NCBI GenBank assembly: GCA_021604505.1
Contig: BQJC01000002.1
Location: 186,001-250,000 of the forward strand
DNA from: Nitrospinaceae bacterium
Lineage (GTDB): Bacteria > Nitrospinota > Nitrospinia > Nitrospinales > VA-1
Direction: 5' to 3'
Length of the DNA: 64,000 nt
Below are positions 28,019 to 36,167 of the stretch, one piece after another; the first letter of the stretch is position 1, and each line of letters opens with the position of its first letter. Under the pieces are notes generated by a model, which was given only the letters and a program-made list of their open reading frames with translations, did not search any database and was not told the origin of the DNA. The position numbers were made by a program, and so were the translations under genes.

Positions 28019-28477
28019 TCAGCTTTGAAGGAGGGCCACATCCCGTCCCTCTTCCAGATCGCTCAACTCCACCCAGGTTTCGATGTCTGTTCGAGACGGA
28101 TCGATCTGATCGCGCATTTCATTGAAATATTCCCATTGTTCGGCGGATCCCGGCCTTCTTTCAAGAATCTGACGGTTGAGAATCTCTTTTTCCGTAGGGG
28201 TGCGAAACCGGGTCATTTCTTGAGCCCATTGAAGTACTTTAGGGTCTTCTTCCCGGTTGACCACGTCCGAAAAAATTTCAGCATTGGATTTTAAAAATCC
28301 AAGCACGATCTTATCGAGCGGGCAGGGATAAACATATTCACCCAGAGCGTTATTATTTGCCGCCCGTGCCTTGTCGATCATCCTCGGCAGATGGACGATT
28401 CCCGCTATCATATCTGTGGAACTGCGGGGAAAGGTCCGTGTTAAATCCGGGAATTCGATTTTCTTTTTGGTTTTCAT
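28019..28477 (-). CDS. DUF5069-family protein
   Basis: About 152 residues with the family's opening FPDLTRTFPRSSTDMIAG and the strongly conserved HLPRMIDKARA, then LGEYVYPCPLDKIVLGFL. The fold and function are undetermined. The start has a GGAGAT site. It is the last gene of the probable three-gene sigma-54 operon (CMD, MDR, DUF5069), lying 66 bp after the oxidoreductase. Confidence 0.87.
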   Translation of the reverse strand: MKTKKKIEFPDLTRTFPRSSTDMIAGIVHLPRMIDKARAANNNALGEYVYPCPLDKIVLGFLKSNAEIFSDVVNREEDPKVLQWAQEMTRFRTPTEKEILNRQILERRPGSAEQWEYFNEMRDQIDPSRTDIETWVELSDLEEGRDVALLQS

Positions 28478-28543
28478 TTTTTATCTCCATGGGTTAACTA
28501 TTAAAGTTTGTTGTTGGTAGAACTTTCAGCATAAACATTACAT

Positions 28544-29641
28544 TTAATTTGCAAGGCTCCAGGGAAGCAGCACCAGATTGCCGCGCACCTTATTGTCCGC
28601 CAGCAGACGATGAGCCTTAGCCGCTTCCAGCAAAGGAAATACACGGTCGAGTAACGGTCGAATCTTTCCCTGCCGGACAAGCTCCAAACCAAACGTTAAA
28701 TCTTCGATATCGCTGGCCATGGTTCCCCTGATCTGCTTCTGTGTGAAAAACAGATTGCGGATATCAAAGCGAACCTCCGGCCCGGCGGAAAAACCGTAAG
28801 CGACGACCACACCCCCGGCTTTGACGGCGTCAATGCTCTTGGCCATCTCGTCGCCGCCTAGATTATCGATAACCACGTCCACGCCCTTGCCGCCGGTCCA
28901 TTCCTTAACTTGTTCCACCCAATCTTCGCGAGTGGAATCGATCACAAGATCAGCACCTGATTGACGGACAAATTCTGCTTTCGCATCGCCGCGCACCGTA
29001 GCGATGACGCTTGCACCCAGAGCTTTTGCGACCTGAATCAGCATGCTTCCCGAACCGGAGGCGCCCGAACGGACCAGCACCCGGTCGCCTTCTGTTACCT
29101 GGCCAATGCCATGAACGGCGTGAACGCTGGTTGACAGCACCACCGGCAAAGTGGCCGCCTCTTCCGGACTGAACCCGGTGTCGTCCTTTATGAGCCCGTG
29201 TTCGGGAACTTCCATGTAAGAGGTGTAGGTCCCGGCAATGTGAAGACCGGGCAGGGCGAAGCTTGAAGCCCCTATCGTGGGACGGACCTCGGTTTCTTCT
29301 TTTTTTTGCGCGTACCCCGGAACGACGATCACCCGCTCTCCTGGAGAAAATTTTGTGACGTCGTCACCGAGCGCCTCCACCTCGCCCACGGCATCGATGC
29401 CCAATATGTGCGGGAACGGCAACGTCGGAACGATCCCGCCTTCACGGATGTAATGATCCAAACGGTTGATGCCGGCGGCAAGAACCTTGACGAGAACATG
29501 CCCGGGTCGCCGTTCCGGCACTTCCACATCCTCAATTCGAAAAACATCGGGTCCGCCAAATTCGCGAATCACCGCGGCTTTCGCCAGAACCTTTTTCTCC
29601 GGCGTTTGTGTTTTTGAAGTTTCGAGTGTTTGCGTTGTCAT
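28544..29641 (-). CDS. Zinc-independent MDR-family quinone oxidoreductase/enoyl reductase
   Basis: About 365 residues. The GroES-like part has VLVKVLAAGINRLDHYIREGG and PHILGIDAVGEVEALGD. The Rossmann part has VLVRSGASGSGSMLIQVAKALGASVIAT and VDVVIDNLGGDEM. The Cys/His ligands of zinc alcohol dehydrogenases are missing, which points to the NADPH:quinone reductase (crotonase-like MDR) branch. Such enzymes reduce quinones or alpha,beta-unsaturated carbonyls. It has a GGAGGAAG ribosome site and sits 66 bp after the carboxymuconolactone decarboxylase-like gene. Confidence 0.9.
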   Translation of the reverse strand: MTTQTLETSKTQTPEKKVLAKAAVIREFGGPDVFRIEDVEVPERRPGHVLVKVLAAGINRLDHYIREGGIVPTLPFPHILGIDAVGEVEALGDDVTKFSPGERVIVVPGYAQKKEETEVRPTIGASSFALPGLHIAGTYTSYMEVPEHGLIKDDTGFSPEEAATLPVVLSTSVHAVHGIGQVTEGDRVLVRSGASGSGSMLIQVAKALGASVIATVRGDAKAEFVRQSGADLVIDSTREDWVEQVKEWTGGKGVDVVIDNLGGDEMAKSIDAVKAGGVVVAYGFSAGPEVRFDIRNLFFTQKQIRGTMASDIEDLTFGLELVRQGKIRPLLDRVFPLLEAAKAHRLLADNKVRGNLVLLPWSLAN

Positions 29642-29707
29642 TGTTCTTCCTCCAGGTTTTAAAGGGTTAAAGTTTGTCGTGTTTTTTCCAGCTTTGAGTG
29701 TCAGAAC

Positions 29708-30253
29708 CTAGTGATCCTCAAGTTTTTTCGCCTTTGGAAAATCGATCACTGTCCCGGCAACGTTGTTGAAATAATTGCTGAATAGGACAAAGACCCCGTT
29801 CGCAATGATTTCAGTGATCGCCTCATCCGTGAACCCCAGATTTTTCAGCCGCTTGATTTCATCGGAAGAGACATTTCCCTTGCTGTCGAGAACTTTCCTG
29901 ACGAAACGAAGCACCGCTTCGGTTTTTCTATCCGGGGATTGCCCCAGGCGGCTGTCCTGAATTTCTTCGTCGGTCAGCCCTGTGCATTTACCCATGGCAC
30001 AACGGGCGGACACGCAATAATCGGCGCCGTTGAACTCCGCGACACACAACGCGATTTTCTGCCGCAAATCAGCCGGAAGAATTCCCCGGTCCAGTGCGTC
30101 CCAGAAATGGATATAAGCCTCAAGCGCCACCGGCGAATTGGCTAACGTGGTCAACATCACCGGAATCATTCCCAGTTGGTTCTCCACCTTCTCAATCAGC
30201 TCTTTGGTTTTTCCAGAGCTTTGTTCGAGCCCGACGGCTTTAATGCGCTGCAT
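29708..30253 (-). CDS. Carboxymuconolactone decarboxylase/AhpD-like protein
   Basis: About 181 residues from ATG 30253 with TTGGAGA just upstream. It has the alkylhydroperoxidase core: ALCVAEFNGADYCVSARC followed by AMGKCTGLTDEEI. Typical relatives read DYCxSAHTxxG; here the His is Arg and the Thr is Cys, so the reactive pair would be CVSARC, CxxxxC rather than CxxC-xxH. A third Cys follows in GKC. First gene of the sigma-54-type operon, about 50 bp from the predicted transcription start. Likely a thiol oxidoreductase for peroxides or electrophiles; this is inference. Confidence 0.88.
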   Translation of the reverse strand: MQRIKAVGLEQSSGKTKELIEKVENQLGMIPVMLTTLANSPVALEAYIHFWDALDRGILPADLRQKIALCVAEFNGADYCVSARCAMGKCTGLTDEEIQDSRLGQSPDRKTEAVLRFVRKVLDSKGNVSSDEIKRLKNLGFTDEAITEIIANGVFVLFSNYFNNVAGTVIDFPKAKKLEDH

Positions 30254-30315
30254 CGTTTTCTCCAATCAAATCAGGTTAGGGAAGCGAGTTCCCCTCAGAC
30301 GGACAACTCCTATAG

Positions 30316-30331
30316 AGCAGGTTGCGTGCCA
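30316..30331 (-). promoter_or_regulatory. Sigma-54 (-24/-12) promoter for the CMD operon
   Basis: Read on the minus strand: TGGCACG-CAAC-CTGCT, against the consensus TGGCACG-N4-TTGCW. The GG and GC are 10 bp apart. Transcription should start near 30305, about 50 bp before the CMD ATG. Paired upstream sites are at 30403-30449. Confidence 0.8.
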
Positions 30332-30402
30332 TAACATGGGATGTCGGATAGCTCATTTATTTATAAACATTTACCGCTAAGACAATCATCTTCAGGGTGA
30401 TT

Positions 30403-30449
30403 CGAAATTTCGGATATTTCAATTTTTCAAACTGTTATTCGAGATTTCG
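30403..30449. promoter_or_regulatory. Paired activator sites (UAS) of the CMD operon
   Basis: CGAAATTTCG at 30403-30412 is a perfect palindrome. A second related copy, CGAGATTTCG, is at 30440-30449. The first lies 86 bp from the -12 GC of the left-facing sigma-54 promoter, within the usual distance for enhancer-type activators. TATGAT at 30450-30455 directly follows the second copy and could be a -10 box for the VOC gene. The same arrangement occurs at 32847-32900. Confidence 0.75.
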
Positions 30450-30625
30450 TATGATAGAATTCAGGGTAAAAAACTCGGTCGTCCTCTCCCCTAAGGGGGA
30501 AAGGATTTAGGTCCTGTCTTTCCCAGATGGCGCAAAGCTCTCTAAAAAGAAGCGATGCATCGGAGCGAGGTCGGCGTTATAGTTAAGGAAAAGATCCCCT
30601 GTCGAACCAATGAGGTGATTTGCAA

Positions 30626-31009
30626 ATGACGTTTTCCATTAAAAATTTGGACCATGTGGTTTTGTACGCTTCCGATCTCGAGCGGGCGGTGAAGTTCTAT
30701 TGCGAGGTGCTGGGGTGTCAAGAGGAGAGGCGCGTGGAATCGATCAACATGGTGCAGATGCGGGCGGGCCAATCGCTGATCGACTTGATGCAGAAAGAAT
30801 CCAAATCGAAAGACGGCGGACGAAACATGGACCACTTCGCCCTTCGCATCGACCCGTTTGAAGAAAATGCGTTACGGAACCATCTTGAAAGCCACGGAGT
30901 GAAGGTCAGCGAAGTCGCTTCCCGTTATGGCGCCGAGGGGCAGGGACCCTCCATCTACATTCAAGACCCCGACGGCAACACGGTGGAGTTGAAGGGCCCG
31001 CCTTTTTAG
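30626..31009 (+). CDS. VOC/glyoxalase-superfamily protein
   Basis: About 127 residues from ATG 30626, with GAGGTGA 8 bp upstream. It has the beta-alpha-beta-beta-beta repeats of the vicinal-oxygen-chelate fold: NLDHVVLYASDLERAVKFY, then NMDHFALRIDPFEEN and IYIQDPDGNTVELKGPPF. Metal ligands are probably His in LDHV, His in MDHF and Glu in TVELKG. Related proteins act on thiol adducts, dioxygenase substrates or antibiotics. Position beside the shared operator suggests joint control with the CMD operon. Confidence 0.9.
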   Translation: MTFSIKNLDHVVLYASDLERAVKFYCEVLGCQEERRVESINMVQMRAGQSLIDLMQKESKSKDGGRNMDHFALRIDPFEENALRNHLESHGVKVSEVASRYGAEGQGPSIYIQDPDGNTVELKGPPF

Positions 31010-31262
31010 ATCGTGCAACTCAAACTTTATCCGATAGACAGTGTCATATCTCGAATGACCGGATTCGGGCTTCCGTCAAAAGAGCACACCCCGTTTCCCA
31101 TCAACTCAAGGGCGAACATCTATCATGGATAGTCATACGACTAAGTAAGGCTGGCTTATTGGGTCCACTTTCAGCTGGCGGAAAACAGGATGCGGTGTAT
31201 AAGCTTAATGGTATGCTTAAATTATGTTATGAAATTAAAAACAAATACTGTGGCAGTAAAAA

Positions 31263-31553
31263 ATGAACAACGATAAATGGAACCGGCAGAGCATTCGCAG
31301 GGTTTTGACCCCGGCGGTTTGGGTGATCGGGATTTTATACACCATCCGGTCGCATTTCAACGCGTGCCCGCATGAAGTCATTCTTGGCGGCTGGCTCTTT
31401 GCGCCTGTGGTGTGGCTCATGATTGAAAACTGGTTTCTGTACGAGCCCGGCAAGGACGACTGGGAACAATTTAAAAAATGGCAATGGCACCAGCGCAATT
31501 TATGGGTAGCCACATCCGCCTTCCTCGCAGTGAAATACCTTCCCCTAGCATGA
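31263..31553 (+). CDS. Small membrane protein of unknown function
   Basis: About 96 residues with two predicted hydrophobic helices (LTPAVWVIGILYTI and LGGWLFAPVVWLMIENW) and a basic, Trp-rich loop (DDWEQFKKWQWHQRN). No ribosome site is evident before the ATG, which lowers certainty. It lies between the VOC gene and the convergent hydrolase. Confidence 0.5.
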   Translation: MNNDKWNRQSIRRVLTPAVWVIGILYTIRSHFNACPHEVILGGWLFAPVVWLMIENWFLYEPGKDDWEQFKKWQWHQRNLWVATSAFLAVKYLPLA

Positions 31554-31709
31554 TTCGGCCTTAGCAACATGAACCCCGTCAGGTGAGAATGGACCCATTG
31601 AGTTAAAAAGCTAGGAGATACTGTCTTTAACTTTCCTCATGAATTTAAAAAGCCCAGGCTTTTGCCGGACCTTTTATAAACCACGGACGGACGCTTTTCT
31701 ATGGACACA

Positions 31710-32684
31710 TCATTCGATATTGTTCTTGGCCAGAAATCGAAGAATATGATCAGCAATGGCATCTCCTTCCTCCTCCAACGCAAAGTGGCCGGTATCCAGC
31801 AAATGAAATTCGATGTTCTTTAAATCCTGCTTGTAGGAATGCGCCCCGTCCGCTGGAAAAATATGATCGTTTTTCCCCCAGACGACGAGCGTCGGCGGCT
31901 GATGTTCGCGAAAATAAGCCTGCCACTCAGGGTAAAGAGCCACATTGGTGCGGTAGTCGTAAAACATCGCCAACTGGATGGCGTTGTTCCCGGGCCGAGT
32001 CAAATGTTGCAAATCGATGTTCCAATTATCCGGGCTGATGGTTTCGACATTCTGCACGCCATGCGTGTACTGCCATTTCAATCCGTCCGGGGCATGAAAT
32101 CCTTCCAGGGCCTTGCCGTTTTCTTCCGTGTATTCGTTCCAGTATTTTTTGATAGGGTCCCAGAATTCTCTCAGACCTTCCTCATAAGCGCCGCCGTTTT
32201 GCACGATCAGGGACTCTATGCGCTCAGGATATTTTGCTGCAATGCGGTATCCAATGGGAGCGCCGTAGTCCATCAGGTAGACACTGAACTTCTCTACGTT
32301 TAACGCTTGCAGGAAACCTTCCACGATCTTTGCTATGTTATCGAACGTGTAAGAGAAGTCAGCCATCGGCGGCTGTGCACTCTGGCCAAATCCAGGATAA
32401 TCGGGAGCCAGCAGGTGATAGCGGTGCGATAAATCTTCGATGAGATGGCGGAACATATGCGATGACGTGGGATAGCCGTGCAGTAACAAAAGAGTCGGAG
32501 CATCTTTTCGACCCGCTTCGCGGTAAAATATTTTCACGCCATCGACTTCAATGGTCTTATGAAGCGTGGGATGTTTAGGAACGGGTTCTTCCTTTTTGGC
32601 GGAGGGGGTTCCCGTGATGAAAGCGGCCCCCGCAATCAAAACGGCTATGACGAGCGCCAGCCATTTAGCGGTTAATTTTTTCAT
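31710..32684 (-). CDS. Exported alpha/beta hydrolase, dehalogenase/epoxide-hydrolase type
   Basis: About 324 residues. A signal or membrane anchor (MKKLTAKWLALVIAVLIAG) leads into the fold. Oxyanion-region LLLLHGYPTSSHMFRH and the nucleophile elbow VYLMDYGAPIG with Asp 139 (not Ser) place it with haloalkane dehalogenases and epoxide hydrolases. The acid is in GKNDHIF and the base His 300 in DTGHFALEE. Start supported by AAGGAGAA. A sigma-54 promoter with paired upstream sites lies 80-200 bp upstream, matching the CMD operon. Confidence 0.92.
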   Translation of the reverse strand: MKKLTAKWLALVIAVLIAGAAFITGTPSAKKEEPVPKHPTLHKTIEVDGVKIFYREAGRKDAPTLLLLHGYPTSSHMFRHLIEDLSHRYHLLAPDYPGFGQSAQPPMADFSYTFDNIAKIVEGFLQALNVEKFSVYLMDYGAPIGYRIAAKYPERIESLIVQNGGAYEEGLREFWDPIKKYWNEYTEENGKALEGFHAPDGLKWQYTHGVQNVETISPDNWNIDLQHLTRPGNNAIQLAMFYDYRTNVALYPEWQAYFREHQPPTLVVWGKNDHIFPADGAHSYKQDLKNIEFHLLDTGHFALEEEGDAIADHILRFLAKNNIE

Positions 32685-32760
32685 GATGTTCTCCTTTTAC
32701 GTCTAAAAATGTTTAGGAAACGGGGTTGAAAATTTTTCCCGGCCAAGTGAAACCCTAGAG

Positions 32761-32776
32761 AGCAGTTTCCATGCCA
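32761..32776 (-). promoter_or_regulatory. Sigma-54 (-24/-12) promoter for the hydrolase
   Basis: Minus strand: TGGCATG-GAAA-CTGCT, with GG and GC 10 bp apart. Predicted start near 32750, about 65 bp before the hydrolase ATG. It shares the unusual CTGCT -12 box with the promoter at 30316. Confidence 0.8.
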
Positions 32777-32846
32777 ACAGGAGGGCGTTCGGTAAAGCAT
32801 TGAAATTTAGTGAACTATATTGACATGCAAGTGATATAACGGGATT

Positions 32847-32894
32847 CGAAATTTCGAGAATCATAAAATTTCAATTTTCCTTTGCGATATTTCG
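32847..32894. promoter_or_regulatory. Paired activator sites of the hydrolase, also at the activator's own promoter
   Basis: CGAAATTTCG at 32847-32856 and CGATATTTCG at 32885-32894, 38 bp apart. The first is 85 bp from the -12 GC of the left-facing promoter. The second abuts TATAAT at 32895, the -10 of the rightward activator gene, so binding there would also be expected to affect the activator's own transcription. Confidence 0.75.
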
Positions 32895-32900
32895 TATAAT
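32895..32900 (+). promoter_or_regulatory. Sigma-70 -10 box of the activator gene
   Basis: A perfect TATAAT about 50 bp before ATG 32948. The -35 is poor: TTTCAA or CAATTT at the right distance overlaps the spacer between the two palindromes. A weak -35 fits a promoter that a bound regulator could govern. Confidence 0.5.
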
Positions 32901-32947
32901 AAATTTTGCGACAAGTATGGCTCCGTGTCCATCGAAGGGAACAAATC

Positions 32948-34381
32948 ATGAAGATGAATTATCCGATCGAGCTCATTCTGACCGCCGCAGGCGAAGGCAT
33001 CTATGGGCTGGATGCTAAAGGATTCATGACTTTCGTGAACCCTGCCGCGGAAAAGATGACCGGTTACACCGCCCGGGAAATGATCGGTGAATGCCAGCAC
33101 AAACTGACCCATCATTCCAAAGACGACGGCACTCCGTATCCGGTTGACGATTGCCCCATCTATGCCGCCTTCAAGGACGGCGCGGTCCACCACGTTTCCA
33201 ACGAAGTATTTTGGCGAAAGGACGGCACCTGCTTTCCGGTGGAATACGTCAGCACGCCCATGTGGGAGAAGGATAAACTGGTGGGCGCGGTTGTGGTGTT
33301 CAAGGATATTTCCGAACGCAAACAGGCGGAGAAAGAAATCCAGCGGCTAAAGAATCAACTGGAATTGGAAAATGCCTACCTCAACGAAGAAGTTTTAGAA
33401 GCCAAGGCCTATGGAGAAATCGTCGGAAGAAGCCCGGCGTTGGGAAACATCCTCGCGCAAATTGAAATGGTGGCTCCCACCAATGCCAGTGTCCTGATCA
33501 CCGGCGAATCCGGAACCGGAAAGGAGCTGGTGGCCCGGGAAATTCACAAACGCAGTCCCAGAAGCGAACGCTCGATGATCAAAGTGAACTGCGCTTCCAT
33601 TCCCAGAGAACTTTACGAGAGCGAGTTTTTCGGCCATGTGAAAGGAGCATTCACGGGCGCGATCAAGAACCGTACCGGCCGCTTTGAACTGGCGCAGGGA
33701 GGAACCCTCTTTCTGGACGAAGTGGGAGAAATTCCGCTCGATCTGCAGAGCAAACTGCTTCGGGTGTTGCAGGAAGGAACGTACGAAAGGGTCGGCGATG
33801 AAAAAACCCTGCACGCGGACGTTCGCGTCATCGCCGCCACCAATCAGAATTTAAAAGAAGACGTACAAGAAAAACGGTTTCGCCAGGACCTGTATTACCG
33901 GTTGAACGTATTTCCCATTGAAGTCCCCGCTCTTAGACAACGAAAAGAAGACATTCCCATGCTGGCTGCCCATTTTATTAAAATCGCCGCGAGGAAGTTG
34001 AACGCCCCGTTGCCCCATCTGACACAGGCCAATGTGCTGGATCTCCAGGAGTACGACTGGCCGGGGAACGTTCGTGAGCTGGTGAACGCTATAGAGCGCG
34101 CGGTGATTGTTTCGCAGGGCGGCAAGGTCCAGTTTGATCTGCCGGACCGCAAAAGTAAAGTTCGTGTAGAGCAAAAAGACTCCGGCAGGCCAAAATCCCC
34201 AGGCACAAGCCGGATACTGACTAAAAGGGACATGCTTGAACAGGAGCGGGAGAACATTCTAAATGCGCTGATTCAATGCAATTGGAAGATCACGGGGCCC
34301 AAAAGCGCGGCGGAGGTTCTGGAAATGAAACCCACCACGCTGTATTCGCGAATCAAAAAACTAGGCATCAAGCAAGATTAG
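32948..34381 (+). CDS. PAS-domain sigma-54-dependent transcriptional activator
   Basis: About 477 residues from ATG 32948 (AAGGGA upstream; an in-frame start at 32906 is less likely). A PAS domain (~5-120) carries [15 protein letters not shown] and is followed by a short coiled coil. The AAA+ domain (~155-390) has Walker A GESGTGKE at ~186, the sigma-54 contact loop GAFTGA at 233-238 and Walker [14 protein letters not shown] Fis-type helix-turn-helix ends the protein ([20 protein letters not shown]). There is no receiver domain, so control is by a ligand or redox signal at the PAS domain. Its likely targets are the two divergent regions at 30.3 and 32.8 kb. Confidence 0.95.
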   Translation: MKMNYPIELILTAAGEGIYGLDAKGFMTFVNPAAEKMTGYTAREMIGECQHKLTHHSKDDGTPYPVDDCPIYAAFKDGAVHHVSNEVFWRKDGTCFPVEYVSTPMWEKDKLVGAVVVFKDISERKQAEKEIQRLKNQLELENAYLNEEVLEAKAYGEIVGRSPALGNILAQIEMVAPTNASVLITGESGTGKELVAREIHKRSPRSERSMIKVNCASIPRELYESEFFGHVKGAFTGAIKNRTGRFELAQGGTLFLDEVGEIPLDLQSKLLRVLQEGTYERVGDEKTLHADVRVIAATNQNLKEDVQEKRFRQDLYYRLNVFPIEVPALRQRKEDIPMLAAHFIKIAARKLNAPLPHLTQANVLDLQEYDWPGNVRELVNAIERAVIVSQGGKVQFDLPDRKSKVRVEQKDSGRPKSPGTSRILTKRDMLEQERENILNALIQCNWKITGPKSAAEVLEMKPTTLYSRIKKLGIKQD

Positions 34382-34491
34382 AAAAATAGACCGCAGAATA
34401 ACCTCCTGTCACTCGGAAACCTGAAGCCGAGGCTAAGACGCGCACAGGACCTATGCTGGAGATAGAACCTTAAGAAACCGCCAGGGAATGG

Positions 34492-34707
34492 TTAATCCTT
34501 TGAAACAACGGTTCTCCATTTGGTGTTTTTTAAATAGATGAGCATATTAGGGGAATGCGTCATGTGATTCACGGACACCACTTCCCAATACTGGCTTCCC
34601 CAGTTCGACAGCTTTTTCTCCAACTCCTGAATTTCACCCTCGGAGTTGGGAATGGGTTCTTTTAACACCTTATAATTCCATTGGAATTTCTCAAACGACG
34701 CTCCCAT
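34492..34707 (-). CDS. DUF4177-like small protein
   Basis: About 71 residues from ATG 34707, chosen for a GAGGAGA site 8 bp upstream; a GTG start at 34806 would add 33 residues. FQWNYKVLKEPI, a Glu-rich helix (EGEIQELEKKLSNWG) and YWEVVSVNHM follow the DUF4177 order (W-x-Y-K-V, helix, G-W-E-L-V). Function is unknown. A good sigma-54 promoter lies about 125 bp upstream. Confidence 0.72.
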   Translation of the reverse strand: MGASFEKFQWNYKVLKEPIPNSEGEIQELEKKLSNWGSQYWEVVSVNHMTHSPNMLIYLKNTKWRTVVSKD

Positions 34708-34831
34708 AAACGATTTCTCCTCACTTTTCCAAAAGTTTTTTTCAGTCCCATCCAAGGCAGGAAAAATAATCCGTCCCACCCTTTCCCGGCTCAAACGAAA
34801 AAACACCTCTCCCTTCCAGTCATTTTAGAAT

Positions 34832-34847
34832 AGCAACCTCTGTGCCA
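34832..34847 (-). promoter_or_regulatory. Sigma-54 (-24/-12) promoter for the DUF4177-like gene
   Basis: Minus strand: TGGCACA-GAGG-TTGCT, differing from consensus only in the last base of the -24 box. Predicted start near 34820. The CGAAATTTCG sites of the neighbouring regulon are absent at the expected distance. Confidence 0.75.
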
Positions 34848-35331
34848 AACAGACTATTTGAAAAGCAAAGACTTATAAAAAAATTCGCCCATAATTTTCT
34901 TACTCATTTTGGCTGTTGTTCACAGTTTATCCCCAAAAAAATAATGCAGAAAAAAGACATAAAAGGCTAATTATGAGGTCAAAAAACGCGCCTGTTTAGG
35001 AAAAAACCCTCAAAAGTGACTAATAAGCAGTTATTTTTTAGAAAAAGCCAACCACCCTATTCTAGCCTGTGAGCAAAATATTCCTCTGACAGAAATGCAA
35101 CTCTGTGACTCTATTTTAATCGTTGGAAGGAGATTTAGACTAAGGAACACAAAAGTGCTTAACATTGCGACCAGGCTGTTTGTCCAAAAAACCATAAAGT
35201 GACATTTTTTGTTAGCCGGGTATGCTTTTTCTCGTCCAATTGGTGAGCTAAAGTCGCCATTTAAACCTCCTTCTCGCCTCTCCCCTCCAGGCATAAATCT
35301 TTACCTTTGTTTTTGTTGGCCTTAATTTTCA
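34848..35331. other. A+T-rich intergenic region between two sigma-54 promoters
   Basis: No supported gene. A reading frame at 35031-35294 (minus) has no ribosome site or recognisable content and I leave it out. The region separates divergent sigma-54 promoters at 34832 and 35332 and probably carries their activator sites. I could not find a repeated palindrome. A TTATCCCCA at about 34930 is one base from a DnaA box, which is not meaningful alone. Confidence 0.55.
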
Positions 35332-35347
35332 TGGCATGGCTATTGCT
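35332..35347 (+). promoter_or_regulatory. Sigma-54 (-24/-12) promoter for the small TPR gene
   Basis: TGGCATG-GCTA-TTGCT, with GG and GC 10 bp apart, a near-perfect match. Predicted start near 35358, about 85 bp before ATG 35444. Confidence 0.85.
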
Positions 35348-35443
35348 GTTAGACAAACATGAAAGTCATTCCAATGGATGCGACCCGGAACCACACGATT
35401 TATCCATTGGATTAGATTGACTCATTTTTAGGAGATTCAAGTT

Positions 35444-35773
35444 ATGGCAAAGTCACTGTTTTTTCGAAAGATCCTTTTAAGGTTTCTGGAAGCGATTCTT
35501 GGTCATCATCATCCCCTGGTTGCCAAATATCTCACTTACCTTGGCAGGCAGTACAGCACCAAAGGCAATACGGCCAAGGCAGAACTTTTTTATGTCCGGT
35601 CACTACAAATCCGCGAGGACGTTTTTGGACCGAAGCACCCTCATGTCGCCGATTCTCTCACCCGGTTGGCAGGGTTGTATGAAAAAATCAATGATTTCAC
35701 TCGATCCGAGTCGCTTTACGAACGCGCCAATAAAATCAACAACGAACACCCTGGACAGGCCATCGCTTGCTGA
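35444..35773 (+). CDS. Short TPR (kinesin-light-chain-type) protein
   Basis: About 109 residues with a TAGGAGAT ribosome site. Two and a half TPR units of the KLC/TPR_12 kind: HPLVAKYLTYLGRQYSTKG, AELFYVRSLQIREDVFGPKH, and HVADSLTRLAGLYEKINDF. Family members usually hold many more repeats, so this is either a mini-scaffold or a shortened gene. No decayed repeats are evident downstream. It appears to be transcribed from the sigma-54 promoter at 35332. Confidence 0.82.
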   Translation: MAKSLFFRKILLRFLEAILGHHHPLVAKYLTYLGRQYSTKGNTAKAELFYVRSLQIREDVFGPKHPHVADSLTRLAGLYEKINDFTRSESLYERANKINNEHPGQAIAC

Positions 35774-36167
35774 TCTTTTGGCAGAACAGGATAATATCTT
35801 TGCCAGACCACCGACCCCCTGGTTTTGGAATCGAAGTGCATTGAAGATTCAGCCGCGATTCCAAGACCGCAAGCTGGCTGTCCAGCATCGTTGGCCTGAC
35901 AATTAACCGCTCACTGCGGCGGAACAATCTTCCTTTCTTCAGTTTCTCACCCCAAAAAAATTGAATCATATCGAACGCCCGCCCACCTTACCTTTCAGGA
36001 ATACGGCATATTAAATTTTTTTAATTTATTTTGAATAGACCCTCCTTCGCAAAGACATCATAATATGGGTATGCACGGGATATGAAATTGAAATGAAGCC
36101 AGAATCTCCCGGCCCATCATAGCCCGTTAAGACATATTGCTCAGCGGTTTCAGCTCAGGCGGGTTTT
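35774..36167. other. Intergenic region, no gene seen
   Basis: An overlapping second-frame reading of 35499-35906 is a shadow of the TPR gene and its tail. TTAAATTTTTTTAATTTA near 36010 is an A+T-only inverted repeat, possibly a weak transcription stop. Nothing else is recognisable. Confidence 0.5.

Noticed and set aside
31140-31600. TGGACCCA at both sides of the small membrane gene, like insertion-sequence ends
   Set aside because: Only 8 bases match (about 31155 reversed, and 31590), no target duplication or transposase; likely chance. A similar GGACCCAAT is at 48025.
34920-34940. DnaA-box-like TTATCCCCA
   Set aside because: One mismatch and alone; no cluster and no dnaA or dnaN nearby.
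35031-35294. 87-codon frame on the minus strand
   Set aside because: No ribosome site, odd composition, inside a regulatory region.
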